Assembly (NCBI GenBank): GCA_003577275.1
Contig: QEVO01000001.1
Coordinates: 806,001-870,000, forward strand
DNA: 64,000 nucleotides
Source: Pseudomonadota bacterium
GTDB taxonomy: Bacteria; Pseudomonadota; Alphaproteobacteria; Sphingomonadales; Govanellaceae
Reading direction: 5' to 3'
Below the pieces are notes generated by a model. That model made no database searches. It was not told the DNA's origin and saw only the letters and a program-made list of their open reading frames with translations. This document shows positions 46,834 through 55,427 of the stretch, in pieces. The position numbers and the translations under genes are program-made. Position 1 is the stretch's first letter; each line of letters opens with the position of its first letter.

Positions 46834-47305
46834 CCCCAATCGGCAGCGCGGTGGTCGATTTGACCTCCTCCATCACCACGTAGGTATGGGTTTGGCTGAC
46901 GCCGGCAATAGCGGCGAGCTTTTCGCCCAAAAACCGCCGGTAGTGGCCCATGTCGGGCAGGCGGATTTTGACCAGGTAATCGAAGCCGCCGCCCACCATG
47001 TGGCATTCCAGGACTTCGTCTAATGCCCTGATCGCCGCGTTGAAGCGGTCGAGATCGGCGGTGGTGGTGCGCTCCAACGTCACCTCCACAAAGGCGATCA
47101 GCGCCGCGTTGAGCTTCTCGGGGTTTAGAATCGCCCGATATTCCTGGATATACCCCTCCCGCTCCAGGCGGCGCACCCGCTCCAGGCAGGGGGTGGGGCT
47201 CAAGCCCACCGCCTTGGCCAGATCGACATTGGAGATGCGGCCGTCGGCTTGCAGAACGCGCAGGATTTTAAAGTCGATGCGATCTAAGGATTTCTCCGGT
47301 TTCAT
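46829..47305 (-). CDS. putR: Lrp/AsnC-family regulator, probable PutR
   Basis: A 158-residue Lrp-type regulator: N-terminal helix-turn-helix (ILRVLQADGRISNVDLAKAVGLSPTPCLERVRRLEREGYI) followed by a RAM ligand-binding domain (VLECHMVGGGFDYLVKIRLPDMGHYRRFL). It is divergent from putA, the arrangement of PutR in alphaproteobacteria, where it activates putA in response to proline. The start MKPEKSLDRID (47305) fits the usual family length; an ATG at 47332 is possible. Its stop overlaps the upstream tandem-operator region of higBA by five bases. Confidence 0.87.
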   Translation of the reverse strand: MKPEKSLDRIDFKILRVLQADGRISNVDLAKAVGLSPTPCLERVRRLEREGYIQEYRAILNPEKLNAALIAFVEVTLERTTTADLDRFNAAIRALDEVLECHMVGGGFDYLVKIRLPDMGHYRRFLGEKLAAIAGVSQTHTYVVMEEVKSTTALPIGV

Positions 47306-47362
47306 CAGAATAATACTCTGTAAATCTGCCATATTAGTGGATGATATCACGAAAAAACCTAA

Positions 47363-47388
47363 ATATTGGAGACAAATTCTCTGCATAT
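47363..47388. promoter_or_regulatory. Imperfect palindrome in the putR-putA intergenic region
   Basis: ATATTGGAGA and TCTCTGCATAT are inverted halves with a few mismatches, separated by five bases. It sits 46-71 bases before the putA start and 58 bases before putR. It is a candidate PutR site, given its AT-rich flanks, but was not compared with known Lrp-type sites. Confidence 0.35.
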
Positions 47389-47433
47389 TATGGGATGATT
47401 CTCGCCTGAACCATCAAGGTTGGGAGCACCGCC

Positions 47434-50400
47434 ATGCCGGCCAATGCCGCTGTCCATATGCCCGAATCAAAATCCCTGGATGCCTTGCGCCGGCGGCTGC
47501 GGGAGGCGACCCATAGGGACGAAACAGCGGCCGCCGAAGGCCTCCTGGAGGCGTTCGCGCTATCCTCAGGGGCGCGGCGGCGCATCGTCAAGCGCGCCCA
47601 GGACTTGGTGCTGGCCGCCCGCGCGCAAAGCGATCGCCAGGGCACGCTCGATGCCTTCCTGCAGGAGTTCGGATTATCCAATCGCGAGGGCGTGGCGCTG
47701 ATGTGTCTGGCCGAGGCGTTGTTGCGGGTGCCCGACGCCGATACCGCCGATAAGCTGATCGCCGAGAAGATCGCTTCCGGCGAATGGGCTGATCACCAGG
47801 GCCATTCGGACTCGCTGTTCGTCAATGCCTCCACTTGGGCCTTGATGCTGACCGGGCGGGTGATTGACCTTGATCGCGAGGCGACGGAAAATCTCGCCGG
47901 TTGGTTCGGCAAACTCATCGCCCGCACCGGCGAGCCGGTGATCCGCGCCGCCGTCACGCAGGCGATGCGCATCATCGGCGGCCAGTACGTGCTGGGCCGC
48001 ACCATCGGCGAAGCGCTGGAGCGGGCCCATAAAACCAATCCGCGCCATGTGAACAATTCCTTCGACATGCTGGGCGAGGGCGCGCGCACCGCGCGCGACG
48101 CCGAACGCTATTTTCAATCCTACCAGGACTCCATCGCCGCCATCGGCAAGGCGGCCACGGGCGACAGCGTCGCCGAGCGGCACGGCATTTCGGTGAAGCT
48201 CTCGGCCTTGCATCCACGTTACGAATGGAAGCTTAAAGACCGTGTGATGGCGGAACTGGGGCCGCGCTTGAAAACGCTGGCGCTGGCCGCCAAGGCGCAC
48301 AACCTCGGCTTCAACATCGATGCCGAGGAAGCGCGCCGTCTCGATATCTCCCTTGATCTTTTCGAGATGCTGGCCCGTGATCCTGAACTGGCGGGATGGG
48401 ATGGTTTGGGGCTGGTAATTCAGGCCTATCAGAAGCGCGCGAGCTTCGTCGTCGATTGGCTGATCGCCTTGGGCCGCGATACCAAGCGGTGCTTCATGGT
48501 GCGCCTGGTCAAGGGCGCCTACTGGGACAGCGAGATCAAATATGCCCAAGAGCGGGGGTTTGACGACTACCCGGTCTACACTCGCAAGGCCACCACCGAT
48601 CTGGCGTTTCTGGTGTGCGCGGAAAAACTGATGGCGGCGCGCGACGTCATCTATCCGCAGTTCGCCAGCCACAACGCCCATACCGTGGCGGCGATTCTCG
48701 AGCTGGCGAGCGGGCGGCGTGATTTCGAGTTCCAGCGCTTGCATGGCATGGGCGAGCTTCTCTATGGCGCTGTCGATGATCTCTTGGGCGAGCACAAGGC
48801 GCGGCTGCGGATTTATGCGCCGGTGGGCGCGCACAAGGATTTGCTGCCCTATCTGGTGCGCCGATTGCTGGAGAATGGCGCCAACAGTTCCTTCGTCAAC
48901 CGCTTCATGGACGCCAAAGTTCCGGTGGAGGAACTGGTGCAAGACCCGGCGGCCGTGGTGGAAAGCGCGCAGCCGCGCCGTCATCCCAAGATCGCGCCGC
49001 CGCGCGGTGTTTTACGCGCCAGCGGTTTAGCCTTAACCGATCGCGATGGCGCGAAGGGCATTGATCTTGATGATCCCTTGGCGGCGGCGCCGCTGCTGGC
49101 CGAGATGCAAGCGGCGGCGGCGTCGACCTGGACGGCGGGCGGCAAGGGGGCGGCGGAGGCCGTGCGCCGTCCCGCTAATCGCGCCATGATCGTGGGCAGC
49201 GTGACGGTAGCCAGCGCCATAGAGGTGGCCGCCGCCGCATCCGCAGCGGCAGCGGCGCAACCGGCGTGGGATGCTCTGGGCGGGACGGCGCGGGCGGAGA
49301 TATTGGAGAAAGTTGCCGATCTGCTGGAAGCGCATCAGGGCCGGTTGATGGGGCTCATTGGCGCGGAAGCCGGCCGCACGGTGGGCGATGCGTTATCGGA
49401 AGTGCGCGAGGCGGTGGACTTCTGCCGCTATTACGCGGCCGGCGCGCGCGCCCATTTCGCATCGCACGAACCGCTGCCCGGACCCACCGGCGAGAAGAAC
49501 GAAATTTCCCTGCATGGCCGCGGCGTCTTCGCCTGCATTTCTCCTTGGAATTTTCCGCTGGCGATCTTTTGCGGACAAATTGCCGCAGCCTTGGCGGCGG
49601 GCAACACGGTATTGGCCAAGCCCGCCGAACAAACGCCGCTCATCGGCGCCGAAGCGGTGCGTCTGATGCATGAAGCCGGCGTGCCTCGGGATGTTCTTCA
49701 CCTGCTGCCCGGCGACGGCAGCGTGGGCGCGCTCATTGTCAATGATCCGCACGTGGCCGGCGTCGCCTTCACCGGCTCCACCGAAGTGGCGCGTCTCATC
49801 AACCGGTCGCTGGCGGCGAAAGACGGACCCATTGCTACCTTGATCGCCGAGACCGGCGGCCAGAACGCCATGATCGTCGATTCCACGGCATTACCGGAAC
49901 AGGTGGTCGATGACGCCATCGCCTCGGCGTTTTTAAGCGCCGGCCAGCGCTGCTCGGCATTGCGCGTGCTGTTTTTGCAGGATGATGTGGCCGACGGCAT
50001 GATCGAGATGCTGATGGGGGCCATGGATGAATTGCAGATCGGCGATCCCCTGGATTTGGCGACCGATATCGGCCCGGTGATCGACGAGGCGGCGCGCGAT
50101 GTGCTGCTTGCTCATGTGGAGCGCATGACACACGAGGCAAAGATTCTTAAAGTCTGCGCCGTGCCGCCGGGATTAGATAACGGCGTGTTCTTCCCGCCGC
50201 ACTTAATTGAGATCGATAGCCTTGATCAGCTCACCCGCGAGGTGTTCGGTCCGGTGCTGCATGTGATGCGCTACAAGGCGCGCGATCTCGATCAGGTGAT
50301 CGAGGCGGTGCGCTGCACCGGCTATGGCCTGACCTTGGGCATTCATACCCGGATCGAGGCCCGCGCCGCCGACATCTTCGCCAAGCTTGGCGTCGGCAAC

Positions 50401-50592
50401 ACCTACGTCAATCGCAACATGGTGGGCGCGGTGGTGGGCGTGCAGCCGTTCGGCGGACAAGGGCTATCGGGCACGGGCCCGAAGGCCGGCGGGCCGCATT
50501 ATCTGTTCCGCTTCGCCAGCGAGAAAACCTTTACCGTCAACACCGCCGCCCAAGGCGGCAACACCGCGCTGTTCTGTTTGCAGGAAGAATAA
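47434..50592 (+). CDS. putA: Bifunctional proline dehydrogenase / L-glutamate-gamma-semialdehyde dehydrogenase PutA
   Basis: A 1052-residue type-A PutA that oxidises proline to glutamate with channelled intermediates. The N-terminal alpha domain and proline dehydrogenase TIM barrel contain FNIDAEEARRLDISLDLFE and MVRLVKGAYWDSEIK, then RRLLENGANSSFVNR. The aldehyde-dehydrogenase domain has the Glu in LIAETGGQNAMIV and the nucleophilic Cys in SAGQRCSALR. The N-terminal ribbon-helix-helix domain of E. coli PutA is absent, so regulation falls to the divergent Lrp-type gene. An unusual repeated-arm hairpin follows the stop. Confidence 0.97.
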   Translation: MPANAAVHMPESKSLDALRRRLREATHRDETAAAEGLLEAFALSSGARRRIVKRAQDLVLAARAQSDRQGTLDAFLQEFGLSNREGVALMCLAEALLRVPDADTADKLIAEKIASGEWADHQGHSDSLFVNASTWALMLTGRVIDLDREATENLAGWFGKLIARTGEPVIRAAVTQAMRIIGGQYVLGRTIGEALERAHKTNPRHVNNSFDMLGEGARTARDAERYFQSYQDSIAAIGKAATGDSVAERHGISVKLSALHPRYEWKLKDRVMAELGPRLKTLALAAKAHNLGFNIDAEEARRLDISLDLFEMLARDPELAGWDGLGLVIQAYQKRASFVVDWLIALGRDTKRCFMVRLVKGAYWDSEIKYAQERGFDDYPVYTRKATTDLAFLVCAEKLMAARDVIYPQFASHNAHTVAAILELASGRRDFEFQRLHGMGELLYGAVDDLLGEHKARLRIYAPVGAHKDLLPYLVRRLLENGANSSFVNRFMDAKVPVEELVQDPAAVVESAQPRRHPKIAPPRGVLRASGLALTDRDGAKGIDLDDPLAAAPLLAEMQAAAASTWTAGGKGAAEAVRRPANRAMIVGSVTVASAIEVAAAASAAAAAQPAWDALGGTARAEILEKVADLLEAHQGRLMGLIGAEAGRTVGDALSEVREAVDFCRYYAAGARAHFASHEPLPGPTGEKNEISLHGRGVFACISPWNFPLAIFCGQIAAALAAGNTVLAKPAEQTPLIGAEAVRLMHEAGVPRDVLHLLPGDGSVGALIVNDPHVAGVAFTGSTEVARLINRSLAAKDGPIATLIAETGGQNAMIVDSTALPEQVVDDAIASAFLSAGQRCSALRVLFLQDDVADGMIEMLMGAMDELQIGDPLDLATDIGPVIDEAARDVLLAHVERMTHEAKILKVCAVPPGLDNGVFFPPHLIEIDSLDQLTREVFGPVLHVMRYKARDLDQVIEAVRCTGYGLTLGIHTRIEARAADIFAKLGVGNTYVNRNMVGAVVGVQPFGGQGLSGTGPKAGGPHYLFRFASEKTFTVNTAAQGGNTALFCLQEE

Positions 50593-50614
50593 TCAAGGTA
50601 ACTGTGCCGGGCTG

Positions 50615-50682
50615 CCCCGTAGCGGTGGCTTTTTAAGCCATCGCTACGGGGGCTTTTTAAGCCATCGCTACGGGGGCTTTTT
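50615..50682 (+). terminator. putA terminator with duplicated 3' arm
   Basis: A stem of 15 base pairs (left arm 50615-50629, right arm 50637-50651, one wobble) with loop TTTTTAA is followed by GCTTTTTAA. A 24-base unit (GGCTTTTTAAGCC...) is then repeated at 50627-50650, 50651-50674, with a partial third copy. The result is one left arm facing two right arms. Confidence 0.8.
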
Positions 50683-51541
50683 ATCCCGCCAAGACGCCAA
50701 AGCGTCCGGCCTGGTAATCAAGCATGGCCTGGCGCGTCTCATCTTCCGTGGTCATCACGAAGGGACCGCGAGCGACCACCGGTTCACCCAAGGGCTGACC
50801 GGCCATGACGAGAATCGTGCTGGGTGTTGTCGCGGTCACCACCACATCGCCATGCCCTTTGCCGAAGATCAAGGTATGACCGTCCTGAGCGGCGTGTTCT
50901 CCCGCCATCAACGCGCCATGGGCGACGTATATGCCGGCCTGCCAATCGCCGGGCAGGGGCAGGGCGAACCGCGCGCCTTGCGCGAGCGTCACAACCGCCA
51001 ACGTCAAGGGCGATTTGGGCGCCACCGCGCCCACCGCGTCGGGCAGCGCACCGGCGATCACCAGGCCTTCGACATCGCCGGTCCGACTGCGATAGCGCGG
51101 CAGCTCGGCGGCGCGCACCATTTCATATCCCGGCGACAGCGTCTTTTTTCTTTCAGGCAAATTGATCCACACCTGCAGTCCTTCCACCGTGCCGCCGCTT
51201 TGTCGCAGCTCCGCCGGCGGCGTTTCGGAGTGAACGATGCCGGAGCCGGCGGTCATCCACTGCACATCGCCAGGACCGACGATGGCATGACCGCCGAAGC
51301 TGTCGTGATGCTCGATGGCGCCGCTGATCATGTAGGTGACCGTCTCGAACCCCTTGTGCGGATGGGGCGGAAAGCCCTTCGAGTGAGGGCCGATGGCGGC
51401 GGGCCCGAAATGATCGAGCATCAGGAACGGATCGAGGAACACGCCGCCATGGGCGGCAAAGCCGCGCCGGACCGGCATATCAGCGCCTTCGGTTAAGGAT
51501 ACGGCGCGGATGATCTGCGTAACGGGGCGTAAGGATGTCAT
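50681..51541 (-). CDS. Pirin family protein
   Basis: A 286-residue bicupin of the pirin family, some of which are quercetin dioxygenases or redox regulators. Metal ligands of the N-terminal cupin are visible: HPHKGFETVTY (two His) and MTAGSGIVHSE (His and Glu). The start at 51541 follows the wrbA stop by two bases, with GGAG seven bases upstream inside wrbA. It is in one operon with wrbA, and the LysR-type gene lies above both. The stop codon abuts the putA terminator. Confidence 0.9.
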   Translation of the reverse strand: MTSLRPVTQIIRAVSLTEGADMPVRRGFAAHGGVFLDPFLMLDHFGPAAIGPHSKGFPPHPHKGFETVTYMISGAIEHHDSFGGHAIVGPGDVQWMTAGSGIVHSETPPAELRQSGGTVEGLQVWINLPERKKTLSPGYEMVRAAELPRYRSRTGDVEGLVIAGALPDAVGAVAPKSPLTLAVVTLAQGARFALPLPGDWQAGIYVAHGALMAGEHAAQDGHTLIFGKGHGDVVVTATTPSTILVMAGQPLGEPVVARGPFVMTTEDETRQAMLDYQAGRFGVLAG

Positions 51542-51543
51542 GC

Positions 51544-52146
51544 TCAAGCTCCTTTCAGTTTGTGCGCGATCTTGGCCACGTGCTCGCCTTGGAAGCGGGC
51601 AAGGTCGAGTTCAAGGTCGCTCGGCGTGCGCGAGCCATCGGCGCCGGCGATGGTTCCGGCGCCGTAGGGCGAGCCGCCGCGCACTTCGCTGATATTGCTC
51701 AGACCCGCTGCGGCGTAAGGCAGTCCCACGATCACCATGCCGTGGTGCAACAGCGTGACATGAAACGAGGTGATGGTGGTCTCATTGCCGCCGCCGGTGC
51801 CGGTGCTGACGAATACGCTGCCGACTTTGCCGATGAGCGCGCCCTTGACCCACATGCCGCCAGTCTGATCGAGAAAGTTGCGCATCTGCGCCGCCATGTT
51901 GCCGAATCTGGTCGGCGTGCCGAAAATGATGCCGTCGTAGTCGGCCAGTTCCTGCGGCGTGGCGATGTCGGCCTTTTGGTCGAGCTTGAACCGCGCCTTG
52001 GCGGCAATGTCTTCGGGCACCAATTCGGGAACGCGCTTGATCGTCACCTCGACGCCGTTCACCTTGCGCACGCCCTCGGCGATCGCAGCCGCCATCGCTT
52101 CGATGTGGCCGTAGCTGGAATAATAGAGAACGAGAATTTTGGTCAT
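51544..52146 (-). CDS. wrbA: NAD(P)H:quinone oxidoreductase WrbA
   Basis: A 200-residue flavodoxin-like enzyme that reduces quinones by two electrons, protecting against redox cycling. The FMN-binding segments are [16 protein letters not shown] at the start, [21 protein letters not shown] and [11 protein letters not shown]. The ATG at 52146 has GGAG upstream; an upstream extension to 52206 was rejected. It is the first gene of a wrbA-pirin unit, with a LysR-type site about 93 bases upstream. Confidence 0.95.
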   Translation of the reverse strand: MTKILVLYYSSYGHIEAMAAAIAEGVRKVNGVEVTIKRVPELVPEDIAAKARFKLDQKADIATPQELADYDGIIFGTPTRFGNMAAQMRNFLDQTGGMWVKGALIGKVGSVFVSTGTGGGNETTITSFHVTLLHHGMVIVGLPYAAAGLSNISEVRGGSPYGAGTIAGADGSRTPSDLELDLARFQGEHVAKIAHKLKGA

Positions 52147-52238
52147 GGTGTTTCTCCGTGCAAAGGCTGGGGGAAAGCCCCGCTGACGGAAGACTAGGGC
52201 GATCAAAAATATTAAACAATTATGATAATATTAAAATT

Positions 52239-52261
52239 ATTGTTCGTTATTTATGAACAAT
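52239..52261. promoter_or_regulatory. LysR-type site upstream of wrbA
   Basis: ATTGTT-N11-AACAAT in AT-rich DNA, starting 93 bases before the wrbA ATG and covering the lysR stop codon. The T-N11-A form is typical of LysR regulators, and the same sequence pattern recurs at 53224-53246. Confidence 0.68.
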
Positions 52262-53173
52262 GAATGAGAGGCCAATTTCCCAACGCGGCGGACCCGCAAA
52301 ATGCCCCACCAAGTGGTCGACGAAGGACCGTACCTTGGCGCTGACGAAGCGGCTGGCCGGGAAGACCGCGTGAATATCCAAAGGCGGCAGGACATGGGAC
52401 TCCAATAGCGGCGCCAGCCGTCCTGACCGCAAATCCTCATGAACGATGAAGGTGGGGGCGTAATAAAGGCCCAAACCTTGCGCCGCCGCTTCGCGCAGAA
52501 GATCACCGTTATTGGTGGAAAGCGAGCCCTTGACCGCGACCTCGGTCTCCGCGCCATTCACTAGAAAGCGCCAGCTATCGCCCGAGGTCAGCAGGTTATA
52601 GCCAAGACAATTGTGTTGGCTGAGATCTTCCGGGCGCTCCGGTCGGCCATGTTTCTCCAGATAGCCGGGGGCGGCGCAGACGATGCGGTGGGTATAGGAC
52701 AGGCGACGGGCAATCAGGGTCGAATCCGTTAAACGGCCGATGCGGATGGCCACGTCGACGCCTTCATCCACCAGATCGATGAAGCGATCGGTCAAGCTCA
52801 GATCAATGGTCACGTCCGGGTAGAGCCTGGCAAAGTCCGCCAGTGTCCGCCCCAGGTGCCGGATACCGAAGGAGACCCCGGCCGATACCCGCAGCAAGCC
52901 GCGCGGGCGATGGGTGAGCGCCGTGGCCTCCCGCTCCGCCTCTTCGACATCAGCCAGGATTTGCTCGGCCCGGGCTTTAAAGCGCACCCCCGCCTCGGTC
53001 AGGCTCATGCGCCGGGTGGTGCGGTTCAAAAGCGCGGTGCCTAATTTCGCCTCCAGGTCGCGCATTAGGGTGCTGACAGCGGACTTTGATAGGCGTAGTT
53101 TGCGGGCGGCGGCGGTAAAGCCGTCTTCGTCCACCACCGTGACAAAAACGCGCATGGCGGTAAGGCGATCCAT
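52247..53173 (-). CDS. LysR-family transcriptional regulator
   Basis: A 308-residue LysR-type regulator. The N-terminal winged helix-turn-helix (MRVFVTVVDEDGFTAAARKL, SKSAVSTLMRDLEAKLGTALLNRTTRRM) precedes a substrate-binding domain (residues 90-300). The form is that of the group with quinone- or aromatic-responsive members next to wrbA-like genes. Two identical-arm sites flank the gene, one before wrbA and one between this gene and mobB, suggesting control of wrbA-pirin and of itself. Confidence 0.92.
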   Translation of the reverse strand: MDRLTAMRVFVTVVDEDGFTAAARKLRLSKSAVSTLMRDLEAKLGTALLNRTTRRMSLTEAGVRFKARAEQILADVEEAEREATALTHRPRGLLRVSAGVSFGIRHLGRTLADFARLYPDVTIDLSLTDRFIDLVDEGVDVAIRIGRLTDSTLIARRLSYTHRIVCAAPGYLEKHGRPERPEDLSQHNCLGYNLLTSGDSWRFLVNGAETEVAVKGSLSTNNGDLLREAAAQGLGLYYAPTFIVHEDLRSGRLAPLLESHVLPPLDIHAVFPASRFVSAKVRSFVDHLVGHFAGPPRWEIGLSFIVHK

Positions 53174-53223
53174 GATAAACCTCGTAATCCTAAGGCTTAA
53201 AACAATTAGGCCAAGAGTAGATC

Positions 53224-53246
53224 ATTGTTAGGCATCTGGGAACAAT
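53224..53246. promoter_or_regulatory. LysR-type site between lysR and mobB
   Basis: ATTGTT-N11-AACAAT, with the right arm ending at the base before the mobB ATG. It is 51 bases upstream of the lysR start. It matches the wrbA site in both arms and in the preceding G. Confidence 0.7.
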
Positions 53247-53738
53247 ATGGCTCGTATCTTTGGCATCGCCGGCTGGAAAAATTCAGGCAAGACCACACTG
53301 GTGGAAGGCGTGGTGCGAGAGTTGGTCAAGCGTGGGCTTCGCGTCGCCACCATGAAGCACGCCCACCATGGCTTCGATATCGACCATGAGGGCCGCGACA
53401 GCTACCGCCACCGCGAAGCCGGGGCCAGCGAGGTCATCGTCGCTTCGTCCAAACGCTGGGCCATCGTCCATGAACTGCGGGGCGAGGATGAACCCAGTTT
53501 TCAGGAGATGCTGGCCAAGCTGTCGCCCGCCGATATCGTCATCGTCGAGGGCTTCAAGAAGGAGCGTTACCCCAAACTCGAAGTGATCGGCCCCACGCCC
53601 CGAGACACGCCCCTCTATTTAAGCGACGAGAGCGTGGTCGCGGTGGCTGGCGTCGAACCCGTCAACGCCGGGCTTCCCTATTTCGACCGCGATGATATTT
53701 CAGGAATCGTCGATTTTATATTGCGGCATACCAAGTAA
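53247..53738 (+). CDS. mobB: Molybdopterin-guanine dinucleotide biosynthesis protein MobB
   Basis: A 163-residue P-loop GTPase-like protein that assists MobA in making the molybdenum cofactor's guanine dinucleotide form. Walker A is GWKNSGKTT (residues 9-17), followed by MKHAHHGFDIDHEGRDSYRHREAGA, the canonical MobB segment, and DIVIVEGFKKERYPKLEV. No Shine-Dalgarno sequence is present; the start directly follows a LysR-type site, so its expression may be linked to that regulator. No mobA or molybdoenzyme gene is in the window. Confidence 0.92.
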   Translation: MARIFGIAGWKNSGKTTLVEGVVRELVKRGLRVATMKHAHHGFDIDHEGRDSYRHREAGASEVIVASSKRWAIVHELRGEDEPSFQEMLAKLSPADIVIVEGFKKERYPKLEVIGPTPRDTPLYLSDESVVAVAGVEPVNAGLPYFDRDDISGIVDFILRHTK

Positions 53739-53792
53739 CTATCTGATTTACATGTACTTTATTGAGTATAGAGGCTTGGCGTCAGTATATTG

Positions 53793-53827
53793 TTGTAAAA
53801 TATAACATTTACTGTTATAAATTACAA
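53793..53827. promoter_or_regulatory. Palindrome at the start of the AAA/DUF4143 gene, sharing the higBA operator motif
   Basis: Fifteen-base arms (TTGTAAAATATAACA / TGTTATAAATTACAA) match in 13 positions around a five-base spacer. The core TATAAC-N7-GTTATA (53801-53819) is the same as the higBA operators. A TATAAAT-like box (53816-53822) lies six bases before the ATG, and no Shine-Dalgarno sequence is seen, so a leaderless transcript is likely. Confidence 0.65.
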
Positions 53828-53828
53828 A

Positions 53829-55406
53829 ATGACATACTATAACCGCATCTCGGAAGCCTCTCTCAGGGAGGCGCTCGCCATTATGCCGGCCGTGTTTTTA
53901 AACGGTCCGCGGCAGGCCGGTAAAAGCACGTTGGTCCAGCACCTGGCCGGAACCTTTTTTCCCGCCGATTACGTCACCTTTGATGATGTCGCCGTTTACG
54001 CCATTGCCTCCCATGACCCGGAGGGATTTCTGCGTCACTTCGCCAGGCCGGTCATTCTCGATGAAGTGCAAAGGGTGCCGGAGATTTTCCGGGCGTTAAA
54101 GCTGTTGATAGATGAACATCGCGCCAAGGGTAAGGCCCAGGCGAACGGTAGATTTCTGCTGACTGGATCGGCAAACATCATGGCGCTGCCGGAATTAGCG
54201 AATGCCCTGGTTGGCAGAATGGCTGTCCTTTCGCTCTATCCGTTGTCGGCCGGCGAGGCGATGGGAGACGGCGCGCCGGTCATCAATGGCTGGTTCGATC
54301 AGGAAATTGCTTTTAGTAAAGGCGCTGATACGTCCCGCGAAAAAATTTCCGTCGACGAGATTATTCACCGTGCGACGTTCCCTGAAATCACCGGCGCTTC
54401 AAGATCACAAAGCGCTTTATGGTTTGATGGCTATCTGACGACGCTGTTGCAGCGGGATGTCAGAGACTTGGCGGAGATTGAGAAAATTCCGGCTCTGCCG
54501 AATATCGTAAAAATACTTGCGGCGCGGGCGGGGGGATTGCTGAACGATGCTGATTGTGCGCGCGACGCGAAGCTCAATCCCATGACTTACCGCCGCTACC
54601 GGACGCTGCTTCAGCAGCTATTTCTGATTATGCTGGTGCCGCCATGGTATCGCAATATCGGCAAACGTCTGGTCAAGTCGCCAAAATTATTTTTCACCGA
54701 CACGGCCCTTCTGTGCCACCAACTTGGCGTGGATGTGACGGGCTTGTCGCAGCAAAATCCCGGTCTCTTTGGTCATGTGCTGGAAAATTTTGTGGCTTCG
54801 GAGTTGACGAAACAAATGGCGGCGCTCTCGGATGGCGCGCTTTATCATTTTCGCACCCAGGATGATAAAGAGGTTGATTTTATCATCGAGCGGCGCAATG
54901 GCGCGCTTCTCGGCATCGAGGTCAAGGCGCGCAGCGCCGTCACGCCAGATGATTTTACCGGCCTTAAGGTACTGAAGAAGCAGGTAGGGAAGGATTTCGT
55001 CCGCGGCATCGTGCTCTACACCGGCAAGGACACCATTCCCTTCGGCGACGACATGGTAGCCATGCCGCTTGACAGTTTGTGGACTTTTAACATGAAAGTT
55101 TCGACTGATCGGGATATTCGGTATTCTTCCGATCTGATGTCCTACATCTTTTGGGCGCAGTACGGTGACCGTACACGCATAAGGTGCGTTGTTCCGCAAG
55201 ACGTGATGAATGATCACTTTCTAGACAAAGCAACGCCAGAGCAGCATCGGTCATCCATTATCAAGCACTGGAATATAATCTGGCCGCTATTTATCCGCAA
55301 AATTACCGGCGGTGATATAAAGGTCGTTCGCCACGAAGGGCAGAGCATCCGGCAGGTCATCCTGGAGTCGCAAGACTTCGGCCGGCAAGATTTCAGAAAA
55401 CCATAA
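53829..55406 (+). CDS. AAA ATPase with DUF4143 domain and extra C-terminal domain
   Basis: A 525-residue protein. Residues 15-150 form an AAA-type ATPase (Walker A GPRQAGKST at 26-34, Walker B ILDEVQ at about 76-81, LLTGSAN sensor). The DUF4143 region to about residue 420 includes LENFVASELTKQ and a PD-(D/E)XK-like end (DDKEVDFIIE, GIEVKA). After this a further 104 residues (from about 422) have no place in the usual family and look like the small DUF1488-type proteins of alphaproteobacteria (RIRCVVPQDVMNDHF, then FIRKITGGD), a tentative match. DUF4143 ATPases are of unknown function. The upstream DNA is AT-rich. Confidence 0.8.
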   Translation: MTYYNRISEASLREALAIMPAVFLNGPRQAGKSTLVQHLAGTFFPADYVTFDDVAVYAIASHDPEGFLRHFARPVILDEVQRVPEIFRALKLLIDEHRAKGKAQANGRFLLTGSANIMALPELANALVGRMAVLSLYPLSAGEAMGDGAPVINGWFDQEIAFSKGADTSREKISVDEIIHRATFPEITGASRSQSALWFDGYLTTLLQRDVRDLAEIEKIPALPNIVKILAARAGGLLNDADCARDAKLNPMTYRRYRTLLQQLFLIMLVPPWYRNIGKRLVKSPKLFFTDTALLCHQLGVDVTGLSQQNPGLFGHVLENFVASELTKQMAALSDGALYHFRTQDDKEVDFIIERRNGALLGIEVKARSAVTPDDFTGLKVLKKQVGKDFVRGIVLYTGKDTIPFGDDMVAMPLDSLWTFNMKVSTDRDIRYSSDLMSYIFWAQYGDRTRIRCVVPQDVMNDHFLDKATPEQHRSSIIKHWNIIWPLFIRKITGGDIKVVRHEGQSIRQVILESQDFGRQDFRKP

Positions 55407-55427
55407 TTTCGTGTTTTCTTGCTGTTC

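Noticed and set aside
50627..50682. Tandem 24-base repeats as a possible CRISPR fragment
   Set aside because: Units are adjacent with no spacers and form the terminator arm; no cas genes.
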